DNA of 64,000 nt from Tenodera sinensis (Eukaryota; Arthropoda; Insecta; Mantodea; Mantidae): NCBI GenBank assembly GCA_030765045.1, contig CM060970.1, positions 56,367,076-56,431,075 of the forward strand, given 5' to 3'. This document shows positions 23,675 through 35,880 of this stretch, in pieces. The stretch's first letter is position 1, and each line of letters opens with the position of its first letter. Under the pieces are notes generated by a model, which did not search any database, was not told the origin of the DNA, and was given only the letters and a program-made list of their open reading frames with translations. A program made the translations under genes and the position numbers.

Positions 23675-24675
23675 TACAGAAAGCGAATTTAGTAAAATGC
23701 GAGGGTTTCATGATTATTTAACGAGGCCTTAGTAGTTTCCTCTTCTTTCCCTCTCTTTGCCCCTCTCCAATGACAGCAGTATTCAAACTACTGGCTGGAC
23801 ATAGTTATAACCAATGACACAGCGGCATGAGAAGGAAGTATTGATTACTTCTGACGGCTCATTAAATCGTTACTCAACTGTTTGTTGATTCACACCGTGT
23901 CGTATAAATACATCAGAAGCTACAAGTAACCAGATTATTGGTCTATGGCAATTGTAACACAGTTCGACATGTTTCAGAAACTGTGCAAATTCACAGAAAC
24001 GTAATTAAATTTTTTTTTTTTTTTTTTTTATTTATTTATTTAGAGTCGCTTTAACAATTAAGTCATATCGCGACTATTCTATGGAATACAGCGGTATACA
24101 ATAAAGTAATTAAATTTTAATACCACCCAAGAAGGGTAGTTTATTGCATACGTGTTAGAACAGAACCTTTAATTCGAAAACAGAAACTGTGTTATAATAA
24201 AATGTAATAGACAAACATCTTTAAAGCTATTTTGATATCAACTTCAACTCCAGTATAAATATAGGGAGCATTTATAGAGGGATTAAATGTTCTTATATTG
24301 TTCAGTATATTGCATTATGCTTACTGTAAAGCATATTACTTTTTGTGATTATAAAAACGAGGTTAAAGTTTTTCTTATAACACAGAATCATTTGACCCGA
24401 TAAATACTGATTATTTAAAGCAACATTTGCAACCATTTCCAAGACACACATTAAGAATTTGGAGATAAATCTAAAGAAAATTAAAACGTATACGAGGCCC
24501 TTCCCCCTCTCTCAGCCTCCCTAGCCCTCATTACAGCGCCACGTCTTTAGACGCGTATTGCAACTGTCAGCAGCAGCTCATTGTTCAATTATCACCCCTC
24601 ACTCCTTACGAGACCTGTAAGATGTAAACAAACTTTAGTTCCAAACAGTGCATATTACTAAATTCGTTTTATGTA
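23675..24675. mobile_element. Element X, copy 1 (non-autonomous DNA transposon)
   Basis: Shares nearly its full length with 54153-55039 in the same orientation, for example TACTGGCTGGACATAGTT and TTGTTACTCAACTGTT-like blocks. The left end is TACAGAAAGCGAATTTAGTA and the reverse complement of the right end is TACATAAAACGAATTTAGTA, an inverted repeat of at least 20 bases with few mismatches. No transposase frame is present. The copy carries a later insertion at 24014-24105. The superfamily is not resolved because the duplication is unclear. Confidence 0.75.
24014..24105 (-). mobile_element. Short LINE or SINE 3'-end insertion inside element X
   Basis: GTAATTAAATTTT occurs at 24001-24013 and again at 24106-24118, bracketing about 92 bp. 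On the minus strand the insert ends AAATAAATAAATAAA followed by poly(A), typical of target-primed retrotransposition. The other X copy has the matching site only once (GTAGCTAAATTT near 54467), so it shows the empty site. The T run makes the exact duplication length uncertain by a few bases. Confidence 0.8.
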
Positions 24676-24925
24676 TCTAACGATTCCAGCATGGCTTCAA
24701 TCCTATCGCCGACTAGCTCTGCCTAAGCCACTCACCACTCATGTGGGAGAGGGGGCAGCCCCCTAGAAGGGGGGGGGGCAGAGCTCCCAACAAGCGCCAG
24801 GGAGAGATCTTTCCAGAGCTCTTCGTCCTACCGCAACACACTAACCGTCGCCTGAGGTGTCACATTAAAGGAAAAAGTTTCTTACAGACCCCTATTTCTC
24901 AATCTTCTTCGTGTTACTTGAGATA
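24676..24925. other. GC-richer spacer, nothing recognised
   Basis: Includes a G run near 24770. A 61-codon frame here is not recognisable. Confidence 0.35.
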
Positions 24926-25631
24926 AACATTTACAGAAATTGTCTAATTGCTTATTTCCTTGTGGGTGCAAGGGGAATATATACAGTAGGATTTAAGCGA
25001 TAATTAAAACTTTTAAATTGGTCGCTTTATGAAGACTTTGAAATTTGGATCTCTTTGCACGGCCAAGAGATAAAGTGAACAACAACCTTCCATTTGAGAA
25101 AAGTTTAAGCATTGCAAAATCACACAAATAACAAGGAATATCTCCAAAGTGGTTCACTCCATAAAAATGCGTTTAGACATAACTTGTGTATAGTAAGATT
25201 TGGTGTATCTGTTACGCTTCACCAGTTATGCAGGTGTCACTAAGAGCAAACAGGACTACATGGGCTATAGCCAAAATATGCGATTCATTTTCCACATATG
25301 GCGTTTTAATCAAAATCGTTAGGGCCATTTTTGAGAAAATGAAAATTTTCGAAAAATTTTCCATGCAAAGGGTAGTTTAGGGTGCAAGAATTTTGTTTAA
25401 AATCTTCGTATCGCATCCTTGAAAGATATTAAACGTAAATACGAACTTAGGTTTTTAACCGAATTTTCGTTTTTGAGTTATTCTGTTCAGACGCACGGAC
25501 CTTTCTCAAAAATTGCTTATTTTTTATTCAGAGGGCCTCAAAACATATATTTCCGGTAAAATCTCGACATCGAATTTTTGGGTGCAATACAATACTTCCC
25601 CTACTTACTAAAAGTAGCAGGGAAAGTGAAA
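24926..25631 (-). repeat. R1 dispersed repeat, copy I (minus)
   Basis: From AAACATTTACAGAAATTGTC to TAGCAGGGAAAGTGAAAATG. It lacks the outermost 3' end but keeps most landmarks. Confidence 0.8.
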
Positions 25632-26154
25632 ATGGGAACAGGATATTCCTGATAGAAGGGGAACCAAGCCAGCATTCGCCTACCGACGCAAGGAAACCAG
25701 AAAAAACACATGGTCGCTGACCTCCCAAATGTCAGGCTCACAGTTACCGTATACTATCTCCTTCAGTGGATAGTAAGTCTGCATTGCTTTAGCATTCTTC
25801 GTATGACGCACAGGAAACACCAATCTCTTTGCTCCCATTCCATCTGTTCAGAACCTCCCTCGCTTATTAAAACACTGAGCACGTTCACCACAGGATCAGG
25901 TTTTCTGTTCCAAACTCGCCCTCTAAGGAAGTCCTCAGACGTCTATTTTCGTAACGAATTTCCACTGCCCTACAAGTTGTTACTTTCTGGAACGTATGAT
26001 TGCGTTACGAAGTTTTACTGTGTAAATTAATTATACAACTTGTGCCACAAACTGAGTCCAAAGTTAGTCTTCGTGCTGTGTTAGGGTAGCCGGTTGGACT
26101 GATGGTGACATAGGCAATGCCTGATCCTGGCCTTCTTGCGTGCAGTAAGCAGAG
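25632..26154. other. Truncated SINE-like scrap, otherwise unrecognised
   Basis: 25645-25720 resembles the body of the SINE at 29395-29582 (AGAAGGGGAACCAAGCCAGC and CAAGGAAACCAGAAAAAAC). A 106-codon plus frame at 25710-26030 overlaps it and has no known motif. Confidence 0.35.
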
Positions 26155-26365
26155 GAAAAACATTTGCAGAAATTATCTCATTGCTAATTTTATTGTAGCT
26201 GCAAGGAGAATACAGTAAGCTTAAAGCGATAGTCAAATATTTTAGCAGTGGTTATTTAACATAAATTGTATGTTTTAACCAAATCTGCATTTTTCTATTA
26301 CAGATTTGGCCTATATCTTACGGTTTAGCAGTTATACAAAAATGATTAAGAGTACTTCATTTTTT
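26155..26365 (-). repeat. R1 fragment (minus)
   Basis: AAACATTTGCAGAAATTATC, AAAGCGATAGTCAAATATTT and TCTTACGGTTTAGCAGTTAT occur in reversed R1 order, with internal deletion. Confidence 0.6.
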
Positions 26366-26452
26366 CTTAATGTGTAATAAAATATGGAAAAGCAGTTTTG
26401 ATTGTTATTGATTTTTGCGGTTTTTTCAAGTATTACAAAAAGTAATTGGATA

Positions 26453-26568
26453 ACCACGAACTATAAGTTTCTTATCAGATCTCGAATGCTTGGGAAAACC
26501 AGACCCTGCGGGCCTCGTATTCCCAAAATGCATTCTAGACCTGATAAGTATCGCTTATAGTTCTTGGT
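26453..26568. mobile_element. Foldback (hairpin) MITE, 116 bp
   Basis: The left arm (26453-26496) and the reverse complement of the right arm (26520-26568) match over about 45 bases with few mismatches. Blocks shared are GAACTATAAG, CTTATCAG-TCT and GAATGC followed by TTGGGAA. The 23 bp centre is unrelated. The sequence would fold into a long hairpin. No coding capacity. Confidence 0.75.
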
Positions 26569-26640
26569 ACGCAATATACTATTAGAGTCGAAAGCCTCCC
26601 CGTAAACAGGCAAATGCTGCACCATTATTAAAAACTCTTT

Positions 26641-26774
26641 TAACTTCTTCTACCCCCTATAGTAAGTAGAAGTATTGTATTCGACCCAAAAATTCGATGT
26701 CGAGATTTCACTGCAAATATATCTTTTGAGACCCCTGAATCAAAAAAGGAGGAATTTTTAGAAGGCCCGTGCGC

Positions 26775-26863
<89 letters not shown>

Positions 26864-27452
26864 CAGCATTACTCAAAAACGAAAAGTCTGTTAAAAACCA
26901 AAGTTAGTTCAAAAATGCGTACCAAGATTTTGAAGAAAATTCCTCCAAATGGCAAATGAAATATATATTTTGAATTCTCTGTCTAAGGTCCATGTATTCC
27001 TGTTTAATCTTGACAACTTTTGCATAACTGTTAAACCCTAAGAGATAGACCAAATCTTGCTTTATAAAAACTGTAAATCTCGTTAAAAACATGAAATTCA
27101 TGTTAAATTATCCTTTTCTTTTGTGAAGTGATTCATTTCGGAAATATTCCTTATTATTTGTATGAGTTTTGTAATAGATGTTCTCAAATGGGAGGTCATT
27201 ATTCGTATCTTTATATCTTGGCCATGCAAGAGGAACGGAATTTCAAAATTATTATATAGCGACCACTCTTAAAACATCTGATCATCTCTTATACTACTTA
27301 GGGCCTACTGCATTCCCCTTACACCTAAAGGAAAATTAGGAATAAGATAATTTCTACAAATGTATATTTCTATTAAAAAGAGGAATAAATGTTTGTAAGA
27401 ATAGTTTGTGCAAGAGTAGCGAAGGTCATGTTAGTGGAATACATCAGATATA
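26641..27452 (+). repeat. R1 dispersed repeat, copy K with (GT)n expansion
   Basis: Starts TAAGTAGAAGTATTGTATTC and ends GTCATGTTAGTGGAATACAT. It holds about 42 GT units at 26777-26861 in the variable slot. Frames through the GT tract are not genes. Confidence 0.85.
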
Positions 27453-28334
27453 TATTAAGTATCAGCATTTGCTTATAACAATTAAATATTATAATGCAAT
27501 AACCTACTAAAATTGATTTTAATTCTCTCCCCCTAATGTGTCATATTTTAATATGCATTCGCTGTGTTCCCGATATTCTGCCTTTATGCAGAAGGGCATG
27601 GCTGCAGATGAAAAGGTATAAACAATCGAGAGCTGTGAACAAAAGAGTGACGATGAAATAGTGTCAGAAGAAAAGGAAAACACCACCGAATATATTATTA
27701 TAATAATGGGCTTTAAGAAGAAAATGAGGAGAGAAAAACAATAAAATCCTTTCAACAGATTTATATTTAGATATTTAGCTCATTGTATTAAAACAATTAT
27801 GCCCATCCCCAGAGCTTCAATCTCAAAATCCGGATTTCCCTCGAAGCATTTTTATGCGTTTACTGAAAAGACTGCTATACAACAGGAAAAACTTTTCATC
27901 TGAAAGTTAATTACATCTCTTCGTTCCCTAGGATATTAAGAGAGTTTCCGTCATTAAAACTTAATATTTTAGCAGTCTTCAGTAAGGTACTTTTCAATAT
28001 AAGATACCAGAATAGCATTTAACAGTTTTCTCACGGAGAACTTCCCAGCATCTCAGGAAATTGGACTTTTAAGCTCCCCAACGTTCCCTTAAAAACTTAA
28101 AGAAGATAGCAAGAAACGTATAAAACTCTGTTTGTGATACAAGTTCGGAATTAAAACAAACTACAGTAAGAAATGCATAAAACTGTGTTTCTGATACAAA
28201 GTTTGGAATTAAAACAAACTACGTAACAAGTAACAGATCTTAATGTAAAGGAAATGCATTCCCTTTGCTTATGCATACCGACAAAAAAAATCTATGTGAA
28301 AGAAAAACATGAATTTCTGTTTCCACTATCATTT
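27453..28334. other. Non-coding stretch, nothing recognised
   Basis: A minor local duplication is visible near 28105-28210 (CATAAAACTGTGTTT and ATTAAAACAAACTAC repeated). No supportable gene. Confidence 0.4.
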
Positions 28335-28420
28335 ATTACTTCTTCTAATACGCATATGAAGTAGGGGAGTATTGTATTCCACCCAAAAATTCAATGTCTA
28401 GATTTCACAGGAATAGAACA

Positions 28421-28460
<40 letters not shown>

Positions 28461-29045
28461 GAAGAGACGGTTAATAAACCAAAGTAGGTATTTAAGTTTA
28501 ATGCCTTTCAGGAATGCGACACGAAGATCTTTTAAAAAATTCTTCCACCCTAAGCTACCCTTTAGATGGAAAACTTTTCGAAAATTTTGATGAATGGCTC
28601 TACATATTTTGATTAAAATGCCATATGGCATATGAAATGTTTATTTCGAATTTTCTGGCTATAGCCCCATGTATTCCTGTTTACTTTTGAGTTGCGTAAG
28701 TGGTGAACCGTAAGAGATCTAATCTTACTACACAAAAACACACAATTTGCGTCAAGTGCATTTCTTAGTGGAGTGAACCATTTAGGGAATATTCCTCGTT
28801 ATTTGTCTGAATTTTTCCAATACTTATACTTTTCTCAAATGGGAAATCGTTATTCATTTTTTTATCTCTTGGCCATGCAAAGAGAATGAAGTTTCAAAGT
28901 CGAAGCATAGCGACTAGGTTAAAAACATTTGACTATCAAATAAACTCATTCCCATATTCTCTTGCACCTGAAAATGTAGTGGATAGAGAAATAAGCATTT
29001 GCAAGAATAGTGTGTATAAGAGTGAGTATACCTCTGCATGTATTT
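28335..29045 (+). repeat. R1 dispersed repeat, copy L with poly(A) expansion
   Basis: Starts TTACTTCTTCTAATACGC. A run of 37 A at 28423-28459 replaces part of the 5' region. The 3' end decays near 29045. Confidence 0.8.
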
Positions 29046-29394
29046 GCGAACAGAGCTTCTACAAATTGATCTAAAGCCTGTGCCGCAGTAGGTTAGGCGA
29101 CGATCACTTGGTGTATCTTCTAAGACTACGCACTTCGACTATGTCGCCAAATATTGATAGACTTCTTAAACGTAAGCAGTATCAAAGAAGTCACTAATGA
29201 ACAAAGGTATATCGCAAAATATTTGAAAGTGCTGTCGTAAATCAAATACAAGGTGCATAGAACCAAACCGCCACTGCAGCACAGTGCACGTCTCAGTGTT
29301 AAAAGAGTGGCACAATGGAAGGCGTTAAAAGTGGAAGGCGATAAGTATAACCTTCCCTCTTTTGCAAATATTGGGCATTGCTGAAATAGATAAA

Positions 29395-29582
29395 AGGGTA
29401 TGATAGTCAGGAGATTCGCGACAGAAGGCGAACAAGTCTAGTATTCGTCTATGGACCCCAAGAAACCACGTAAACCCCAAGATTAGAGAGGCCGACAAGC
29501 CCAGAATTGAACCCAGAATCTCCGGAGTACAAGTATCGCACCTCACCAGAGAGGTATCTCGCTCGGTTGTAATGGTACTACA
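29395..29582 (-). mobile_element. SINE, GAGCGAGAT head type (minus strand)
   Basis: Minus strand: CAACCGAGCGAGATACCTCT, then TCTGGGTTCAATTCTGG (box B), then GGGGTTTACGTGGTTTCTTG. The 116-codon minus-strand frame across it is a by-product. Confidence 0.6.
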
Positions 29583-31855
29583 GCTTGGCGCTGAAGCGTT
29601 TGTAGAGAAACGCCGTTCTACTGCGGCAACCCCAGTGCATGCGACTTCTGCGGATAGCCTAAGCTTGCGGGGCAATGCACCAAATAAGCTATCGTGAATT
29701 TACAACACACACTTAGCGCACCCACTCCCTATTCTAGCAGAGGGTGCCTAGGAAACAGTTTCCAAGCTGAACCTCAAATGAAATTTATATTAGGATTTCT
29801 TGAAAACTATACAAGTTACCATAATGAACATTTTACCATTTATAAAACAACTTTTGGTTTAGAAACCACAGTCAAATCATAACTTAGTTTAATAATTACT
29901 AACTTGTTGATACTTCATAAACAAGATTTGCAATTTTTTTTCGCATATTTTCGTCTTTGGGTACAATTTTTTCCTTAGAAAATTGAAGCGAGACACTTAA
30001 GGTTTTGCGGTCCCTTACAAACATGTCATTTGATATAGCTGGTGAACAATTAAGACGTTTTAACCAAAAATGGCAATTTAAAAAGATATATTAGACTTAA
30101 TTTAAATTGTTTGAAATTATTTATAATTTTCTTAGGAATTTAATATAAAGGTAGCTCAAAAAGTGTTGGTTCCATATATATCCAGTCGGACAAGACGATG
30201 GCAGATTGTAAATGTGGAAACTGAAGTTATGTGCAAAACTGCACCAAAAATAATTCGCTTTTTAGCTGTCAGATGTCTAAATTATTATAATGCTGTAGCC
30301 CTTTGTGAATGGTGAGTTGTCTTATGACATATTTTGGGAATTTTCACAAAGTTAAATATAACAATGTGAATTTCCGAATAATGCGCTGGAAATGTGTGAA
30401 ACCCCGAAATAAAATTGTTTCCTGTTGTACCATAGCGAATGATTATTTTCATTGTATATTTTAAACAGTATTAATTTGTTTTGTTATGTAGTAGTTAAAA
30501 GCTTCATTGTATTGCATTGTGACACTGAACTCACTTGAAAAATAGTAAGCAGTAAGAATATAAAAACAACACTCAGCTGTTTCTAAGCCACGTGTAAGTG
30601 CAATGTTTCTTACTTTAATGTTATCTTTCATGCTAATGAAGTGGATTGCAGCTTACACTTTGTTTATCAATCAACACAACCCTTGCATCTTGTAATCCCA
30701 CTGGGTTCATATGAACCCAGTAAGAAAATCCAGTACCATTTTTGAATGTAAGGTTTGTTTGCATTTTGGAGAACATTCCCAGCCTAAAATAACAAATTAT
30801 TTCTCCCCCCCCCCCTAAAATATCTGTAATTTGGGCTGGAAAGGATTACATAGAAAATGGCATAACAAAGATGCCTTTTCATAATCGGATTGATAAGATT
30901 CTACAATTAAGAGAACATGCAATCATAATCCGAGCTCTGCTCATACTTCCAGTATTACATCATTGGTTGTCGTGGAGGATTTTATCCCTGTGGGCAGGGA
31001 AACGAATAATCCCCTGCCATGACAGCAGGAGAATGTCAGATAATTTAATAAACCTTACAGGCTTTCTCTTTTTCATGAAACAAACTAGAATTTATGGTTT
31101 ATTGATGTTTGTTGTACGTACAACGTGATGTTTTCATGTGTACGTCAGCATATGTAAATCAACACTTTTTTCTGCGGAGTTTTATAATAAAATTTAATCG
31201 AGTTATCATTTCCAATGCCTGTGAGCTAACATACTGTCACCGCACTGGATTTATAATTGATGACAAGCTGGCGTAATTATGAAGTGAAGCGAGGAGTATC
31301 GCAGGCACTATATGTCACTGAGAAAACATCATATGCGGCGCGTTAACAATCGCTCACTATCTCCAACAAAAACTGCCGTTTTATTCTGCATCAATATGTG
31401 TAATTCAGCTTTTGTTTCCTGGATTGTATACCGGTATTAAGATATATATTGTATTATTTGGTATAATACAAAAAGAATCTCAAATTTTCTAACCTGTCCT
31501 TTTTTTACACTTTTGGGAAGCGTATAAACTTGCTACATGGAATATTTTAAAATGCCTAACGCTGCGAGAAAATTATTTGGCATAAATATCGCATTTTAAT
31601 GCTTACTCACTTCCACTTCAATGTTAGGCTATAAAGCCCGTTTCCGCAAAGATATCCTCTTGAACGCTGTAATCCTGGTTTGCAAGTTTGACATTACGCA
31701 TTCTATGTATAACTGTTCTCGTATTTGAATATTAGGTATATGATCCTTTAAAGTGCAACCTATGCTGTTCCTAACCTTCATTTAAAAGATCTATTGAGGA
31801 CCCATTTGCTCTACCAAATAAAAGTAGAGGGACTGCAAGCACTTTATAGTTTCAT
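29583..31855. other. Non-coding stretch with one perfect palindrome
   Basis: No recognised gene. A perfect 22-base palindrome centred on TTCATATGAA lies at 30700-30721. The 85-codon plus frame at 30871-31128 has no motif I can name. Confidence 0.4.
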
Positions 31856-31859
31856 AATT

Positions 31860-32613
31860 ATCTCCTTTCTAAAGCGCGTTCCACCCTTAGAAGACAGTAC
31901 ACGTTAAATGGAGCGCAGTGTTGCAACATGTACTAGTTGCGAATCTTTCTCCGCGAGCGACTCGAGGTGGCCGGAGTCCTGCACTTAGTCCTTCAATTGC
32001 TGCTTGACGGACACTTAACTTTAGTATCCCTCCGTGCCTTTGTTACTGTATGACCTAAATTTACAAATGACTCGTCTGTATAAACAATTGATTTCCCCTG
32101 GTCCCTAAACCTGTTTACGTCTTTTAGATATTTATGTCACCATCTGATGATATCGATATCGTCTCTTTCTATTAATATGCACTTGTTACCCCTTCTTTGA
32201 TATTCGGACCCCAAATCATGTAAGAACCGACTAAGAGTGGCCCTTGAGAAATTTGGTAGGGTCTCATTACTGTTGACCCGTGACAAAATTATATTTAGCG
32301 TGGGTGGAATATTTGCAAACAGTAAAGAATGAACAATTCGCCGCACTCCACATTACACTATTCACTATATACTTCTTTTTTTCCCGCCCTTTTTTGCTTT
32401 CTTTTTCGATGGCGTTCTTAGAGGTCCTTTCATTACTTCCTTTTTAATCCTATACACTACTGCTTCTGAACGCCCGATAGCCGTAGCTGTTTCTTTTACT
32501 GCCTTACTTACACGCATATTACTTGAAAAATAATCTAACACCTTTATAATTATTTGGCGTTCCTTACTTCTTAATTTACCAATATATCGTCTCTTTCTAG
32601 CTTCCCCTTCCAT
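31860..32613 (-). pseudogene. IS630/Tc1/mariner-type DDE transposase, broken
   Basis: Minus strand. An 82-codon N-terminal frame (from 32613) carries KLRSKERQIIIKVLDYF and IGRSEAVVYRIKKE, a helix-turn-helix of the type that starts this transposase group. A stop and shift follow. The next frame (32346-32137) has LSRATLSRFLHDLG and CILIERDDI. The frame then continues as IVYTDESFVNLGHTV, which contains the first catalytic Asp. Further pieces (VARGERF and a later GTRF-KEIIM) can be followed to about 31860. I see at least three frame breaks and an in-frame stop after CPSSSN. The C-terminal half with the other acidic residues is not recovered. Usual length is near 350 residues. It is non-functional. 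Confidence 0.75.
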
Positions 32614-33394
32614 AACTACAAATATTTACGAAACTATTAAACAAATAACGCAACAACAGCTCATAGATTCCACAGTTACACACCGACTTCTTTCGAACTA
32701 ATGCTAGTGCTGCTCCTTATACTATCTTCTGTGTCAGGCCTGGCGCGAGAATACGCTGAATAGATGAATACCTTTTGTTTGCCCTACTCGCTGAAAGAAA
32801 GAAGTTACAGCATTTTGGTTTATTTTAAAAGCTTTCTCCAACCCTCGTCAACATTTGTTCTCGCTTGGTCCCCGATGGAAACTCAATAACAAAAAAGTTT
32901 CACACTACGTAACTTTTGCAGTGCACAGGTATAAAATTTTCCGAAAACATTAATTTAAAAAATCATAACACTTAACTGAGTAAACATAGATAATTCAAAG
33001 TGGGCAGGTAGTAGCACTATAGTTTACTCTAATAACAAAATATAGACGCATTCTAGCATTTAGTTTGTTAGTGCGTGATGAGTACAGAAACAGCACATAT
33101 CGGACTTCTAATGTAAAAAAAAAGTTTTTTGAAGAAATATGGGCCTATAGAAATGTATAATGACTCTAAAACGATATAAACTAATAGAGAAAAAAATTCT
33201 GCGTAGGATAATGTGTTCAAACCTTAAATTTATAACAACTGAATATTTATACCATGCTATTAGGAACCTGGCAACAGTACGAGGGTAGAAAAGGACGAGG
33301 CTAATGGCAACTTGTATGCGCTAGAGACAGATATATCCCATTTAACTCCATACTGTCATCTAAGAGTGGAACAAGGTATAGTTTCATTGTTAAT
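32614..33394. other. Non-coding stretch, nothing recognised
   Basis: No gene or family repeat identified. The 5' end of the transposon at 31860-32613 must lie here, but I cannot find a matching inverted repeat. Confidence 0.35.
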
Positions 33395-33722
33395 GTTCTT
33401 TACTTAGTTCCGCACATTTCTTGGAACTCATTGAGTTTTTATTGACGTCTTTCTCTCCTTTGTAGGATATGAAACATCCCAAATAATTAAAACTGTTGAG
33501 TTGTTCTATTACTGCGTTATTAGTGGCTATTTTCGTTTGTCCTGGGAGCTTTCCTTCCAAATCCATAACCTTAGATCTATTAATATATATTTCTAAATTA
33601 TAGCCTTTGAATATGTGTTGTAACTTATATATTGCTCTGTGAAAGTCAGTTTATGAAGTGAAAAGAACGACCTGGTCGTCTGCAAATAAAATTGTGTAGC
33701 ATTTTAATGCGCTGCTCAAGAT
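33395..33722 (-). pseudogene. LINE reverse transcriptase remnant with FADD box
   Basis: Minus strand, one frame of about 108 codons with a single internal stop. It reads YTILFADDQVVLFTS, with the FADD catalytic box at 33675-33686. Then comes the TAA, then FHRAIYKLQHI, LEIYINRSKVM, LPGQTKIATNN, and FNYLGCFISY. The order FADD, a helical segment, a K-SKVM-like block and NYLGC is that of the palm and thumb of insect non-LTR reverse transcriptases. Upstream fingers and downstream C-terminus are missing. It may be related to the LINE at 13995-14330, which covers the next part of such a protein, but the two do not overlap. Confidence 0.8.
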
Positions 33723-34322
33723 TTTCCTGCAGTAGTAAGTTTTTATCTATCTCTTACGTTTTCCTAGTTGTACAAAATTTCATCACATAAAGAAAATTAT
33801 TTTAATAACGTTTAACACCAGTTGATACAGAATCACAGGCGGTGAGCTCTGGTGATACAAATTAATTAATAATTGGGGAAAAATTTGGGAACGACAAATT
33901 CCAGGCCTAGGGGTAGGGCATCTAGGGATAATTTTTGGACGTTGTAGACCCCACAACCTGGAAAACCAGCTGGCCTATCCGACGCTGATTAACTGATTAC
34001 TGAAGGCCGGAGGGATGTGCACTCGCATGCGATGCAGGTTAGCTGGACGCAGAGTTTGAATGACGTCAGAAGTACAGCACGGCCATCAAATGTGTAACTG
34101 CCAATAGAAGCAAGAGTTCAAAACAACGTAGCGTAGTACTTCGAGAACTAGTAAAGCATTGCCTTGCAAGTGTATGCAGATACAAGGTCAAGGTGTATAA
34201 CGCGACTGTTGCTATTGTAACTGCAAAGTTTCCGATATCACGAACTCTTTGAAAATCTTCAGTTCATATCCAACAATTTTACAGTGTAGCCCAAAGCTAT
34301 TAAACAATTACAAAAATCGCGT
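33723..34322. other. Unassigned, with a small R1 scrap
   Basis: 33740-33790 resembles a minus R1 piece (TATCTCTTACGTTTTCCTAG). The rest is unrecognised. Confidence 0.35.
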
Positions 34323-34640
34323 TTGGAAATGTCCAAGAGCATAAGCATAATAGAAGACTTAGCTAATTCAATTAATCGGATGTCTCTTGTGCCAGGTATC
34401 GAAAAGGTGAAAGCTAAATTCCAGAAAGTTCTAAACAAAAATATTAGTTATCAAGCTATATGTGAAATTTTGAAAATGAGTAAGAAGAAAAACATGCCAG
34501 CCGACAGAGTGGAATTCTTTACATTTGCACCACTGACACCTTGTGACAGAGAAAGAAGTTTTTCACTGTCTAAAAACTGCTTCGGTGATAGGTGTCGATA
34601 TTTCACATTTAATAATTTACGAATGTACATGTAACCCAGT
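34323..34640 (+). pseudogene. hAT-like transposase C-terminal remnant
   Basis: The 103-codon plus frame ends with FTFAPLTPCDRERSFSLSK, then CFGDRCRYFTFNNLRMYM. This matches the C-terminal dimerisation region of a hAT-like group in insects, where forms such as F-YAPITS-DVERSFS--K and R--FT-ENL-MYL are typical. A stop follows MYM where the family usually continues, and a one-base change would read on. The N-terminal part of the frame does not show the catalytic DDE residues. It is probably inactive. A GTG or internal ATG start has no meaning here because the upstream part is lost. Confidence 0.7.
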
Positions 34641-34999
34641 GTAATGCACTCTGTGACAATATTATACTTAATGGATAGCAGTATGTATAAGCCTGTAAGT
34701 GCAATTCCAGAATGCATAGGTAGGTTGTGCTGCAGTGAGGCGGTTTTCATGGTCAGGCTGTGCCTACCTGCAATTGTTTACATGCGCGAGCGATAACAGT
34801 AAAGTCCATGTGCAGTATATCTATGGAAAAACGCACACGCCACCGGTCTTTACTGATAACAGATGAAGGTAATTCCGCACTTATCATGCTGATTCGGCTT
34901 TTGTACGGAAGGGATGAGATGATATTACCAAACGGGCGATCGGTGAGCCACGAGGAGACATCCACCGAATGCAAGACCCTACAGGTTTAACAGGTAGTT

Positions 35000-35375
35000 C
35001 ACCTCAACACGAGGTTCATGCACGGAGCCTGCCATCCAGGTTTCGACTGATGGCCTCCCCTAGGATAGACGACCCCAACGCCACCTCGGCACCAAGAACC
35101 GTATTTACAAAACGGAGAAAGAGTCTTCCAAGTTCTGGAATTTCTGCATAACCTTCTGCCCTTTGGCGGTGAAGTTATAGCAAATGTGGGGACTGGAGAA
35201 TGCTCATTCACCATCGCACGTTGACCTGCTTATGTACCCTTGTGCTACCCCTATCTCGTACTAGGAGCACAAAGACTTTGGGTGGGATCGAACCAGGGAA
35301 CATTCCGGAGCTGTAAACCAGAGCTGCCGCACTCTAGCCCACTGCGCCATGGCAGGGACTTGGCAGTGAAGCAAA
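35000..35375 (-). mobile_element. tRNA-derived SINE, family C (minus strand)
   Basis: Minus strand: CCATGGCGCAGTGGGCTAGA (box A), CCCTGGTTCGATCCCACC (box B), then a long body to about 35000. It is GC-richer than its surroundings. The outer end is uncertain. Confidence 0.65.
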
Positions 35376-35399
35376 TATCGGTCGGAATGATCGAGTTAT

Positions 35400-35880
35400 T
35401 TTTCTCTCTCTGCTGTGTAGTTACAGAAAGCAGAGGAAATATTATAATCCACCCAAAAATTCAAAACTAAGATTTTATCGCAAAATACATGTTTTGAGAC
35501 TGCCTGAATCCAAAAGAATGGTTTTTAGAAGAAAAAGGGAAGACACGAGTTCGTGTCTGTTTGTGATTCTGGCGGGGAACGGCGTATTCAAAGATCAGAA
35601 TTCCGTTAAATACTATACTTGTATTCAAGTTCAGCGTATTCCAAAGAAGCAACATGAAGCCCTTTCTCCACTCAAAAACCCTACATTCAAACTACCTTTT
35701 ATTCGGAACATTTTTCGAACATTTTTATTTTCTCAAAAACGGCTGTAAGGTTGCGATTAAATTACCGTTTATTTCAGATATTTTTTTAACTAATGAAATA
35801 CACATCTTACATTTTCTGGGAGGAACTTCTGAATTCCTCTGACTTTTGTGGAACTGGTAAACTGTGATAGACAACATACT
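35400..35880 (+). repeat. R1 dispersed repeat, copy M (3'-truncated)
   Basis: Starts near TTTCTCTCTCTGCTGTGTAG and follows R1 order to AACTGGTAAACTGTGATAG. Confidence 0.7.

Noticed and set aside
26640..26959. Poly(Thr-His) and poly(Cys-Val) frames
   Set aside because: Translations of the (GT)n repeat in R1 copy K.
29325..29675. 116-codon minus frame as a gene
   Set aside because: Consists largely of a SINE, including its tRNA-like head.
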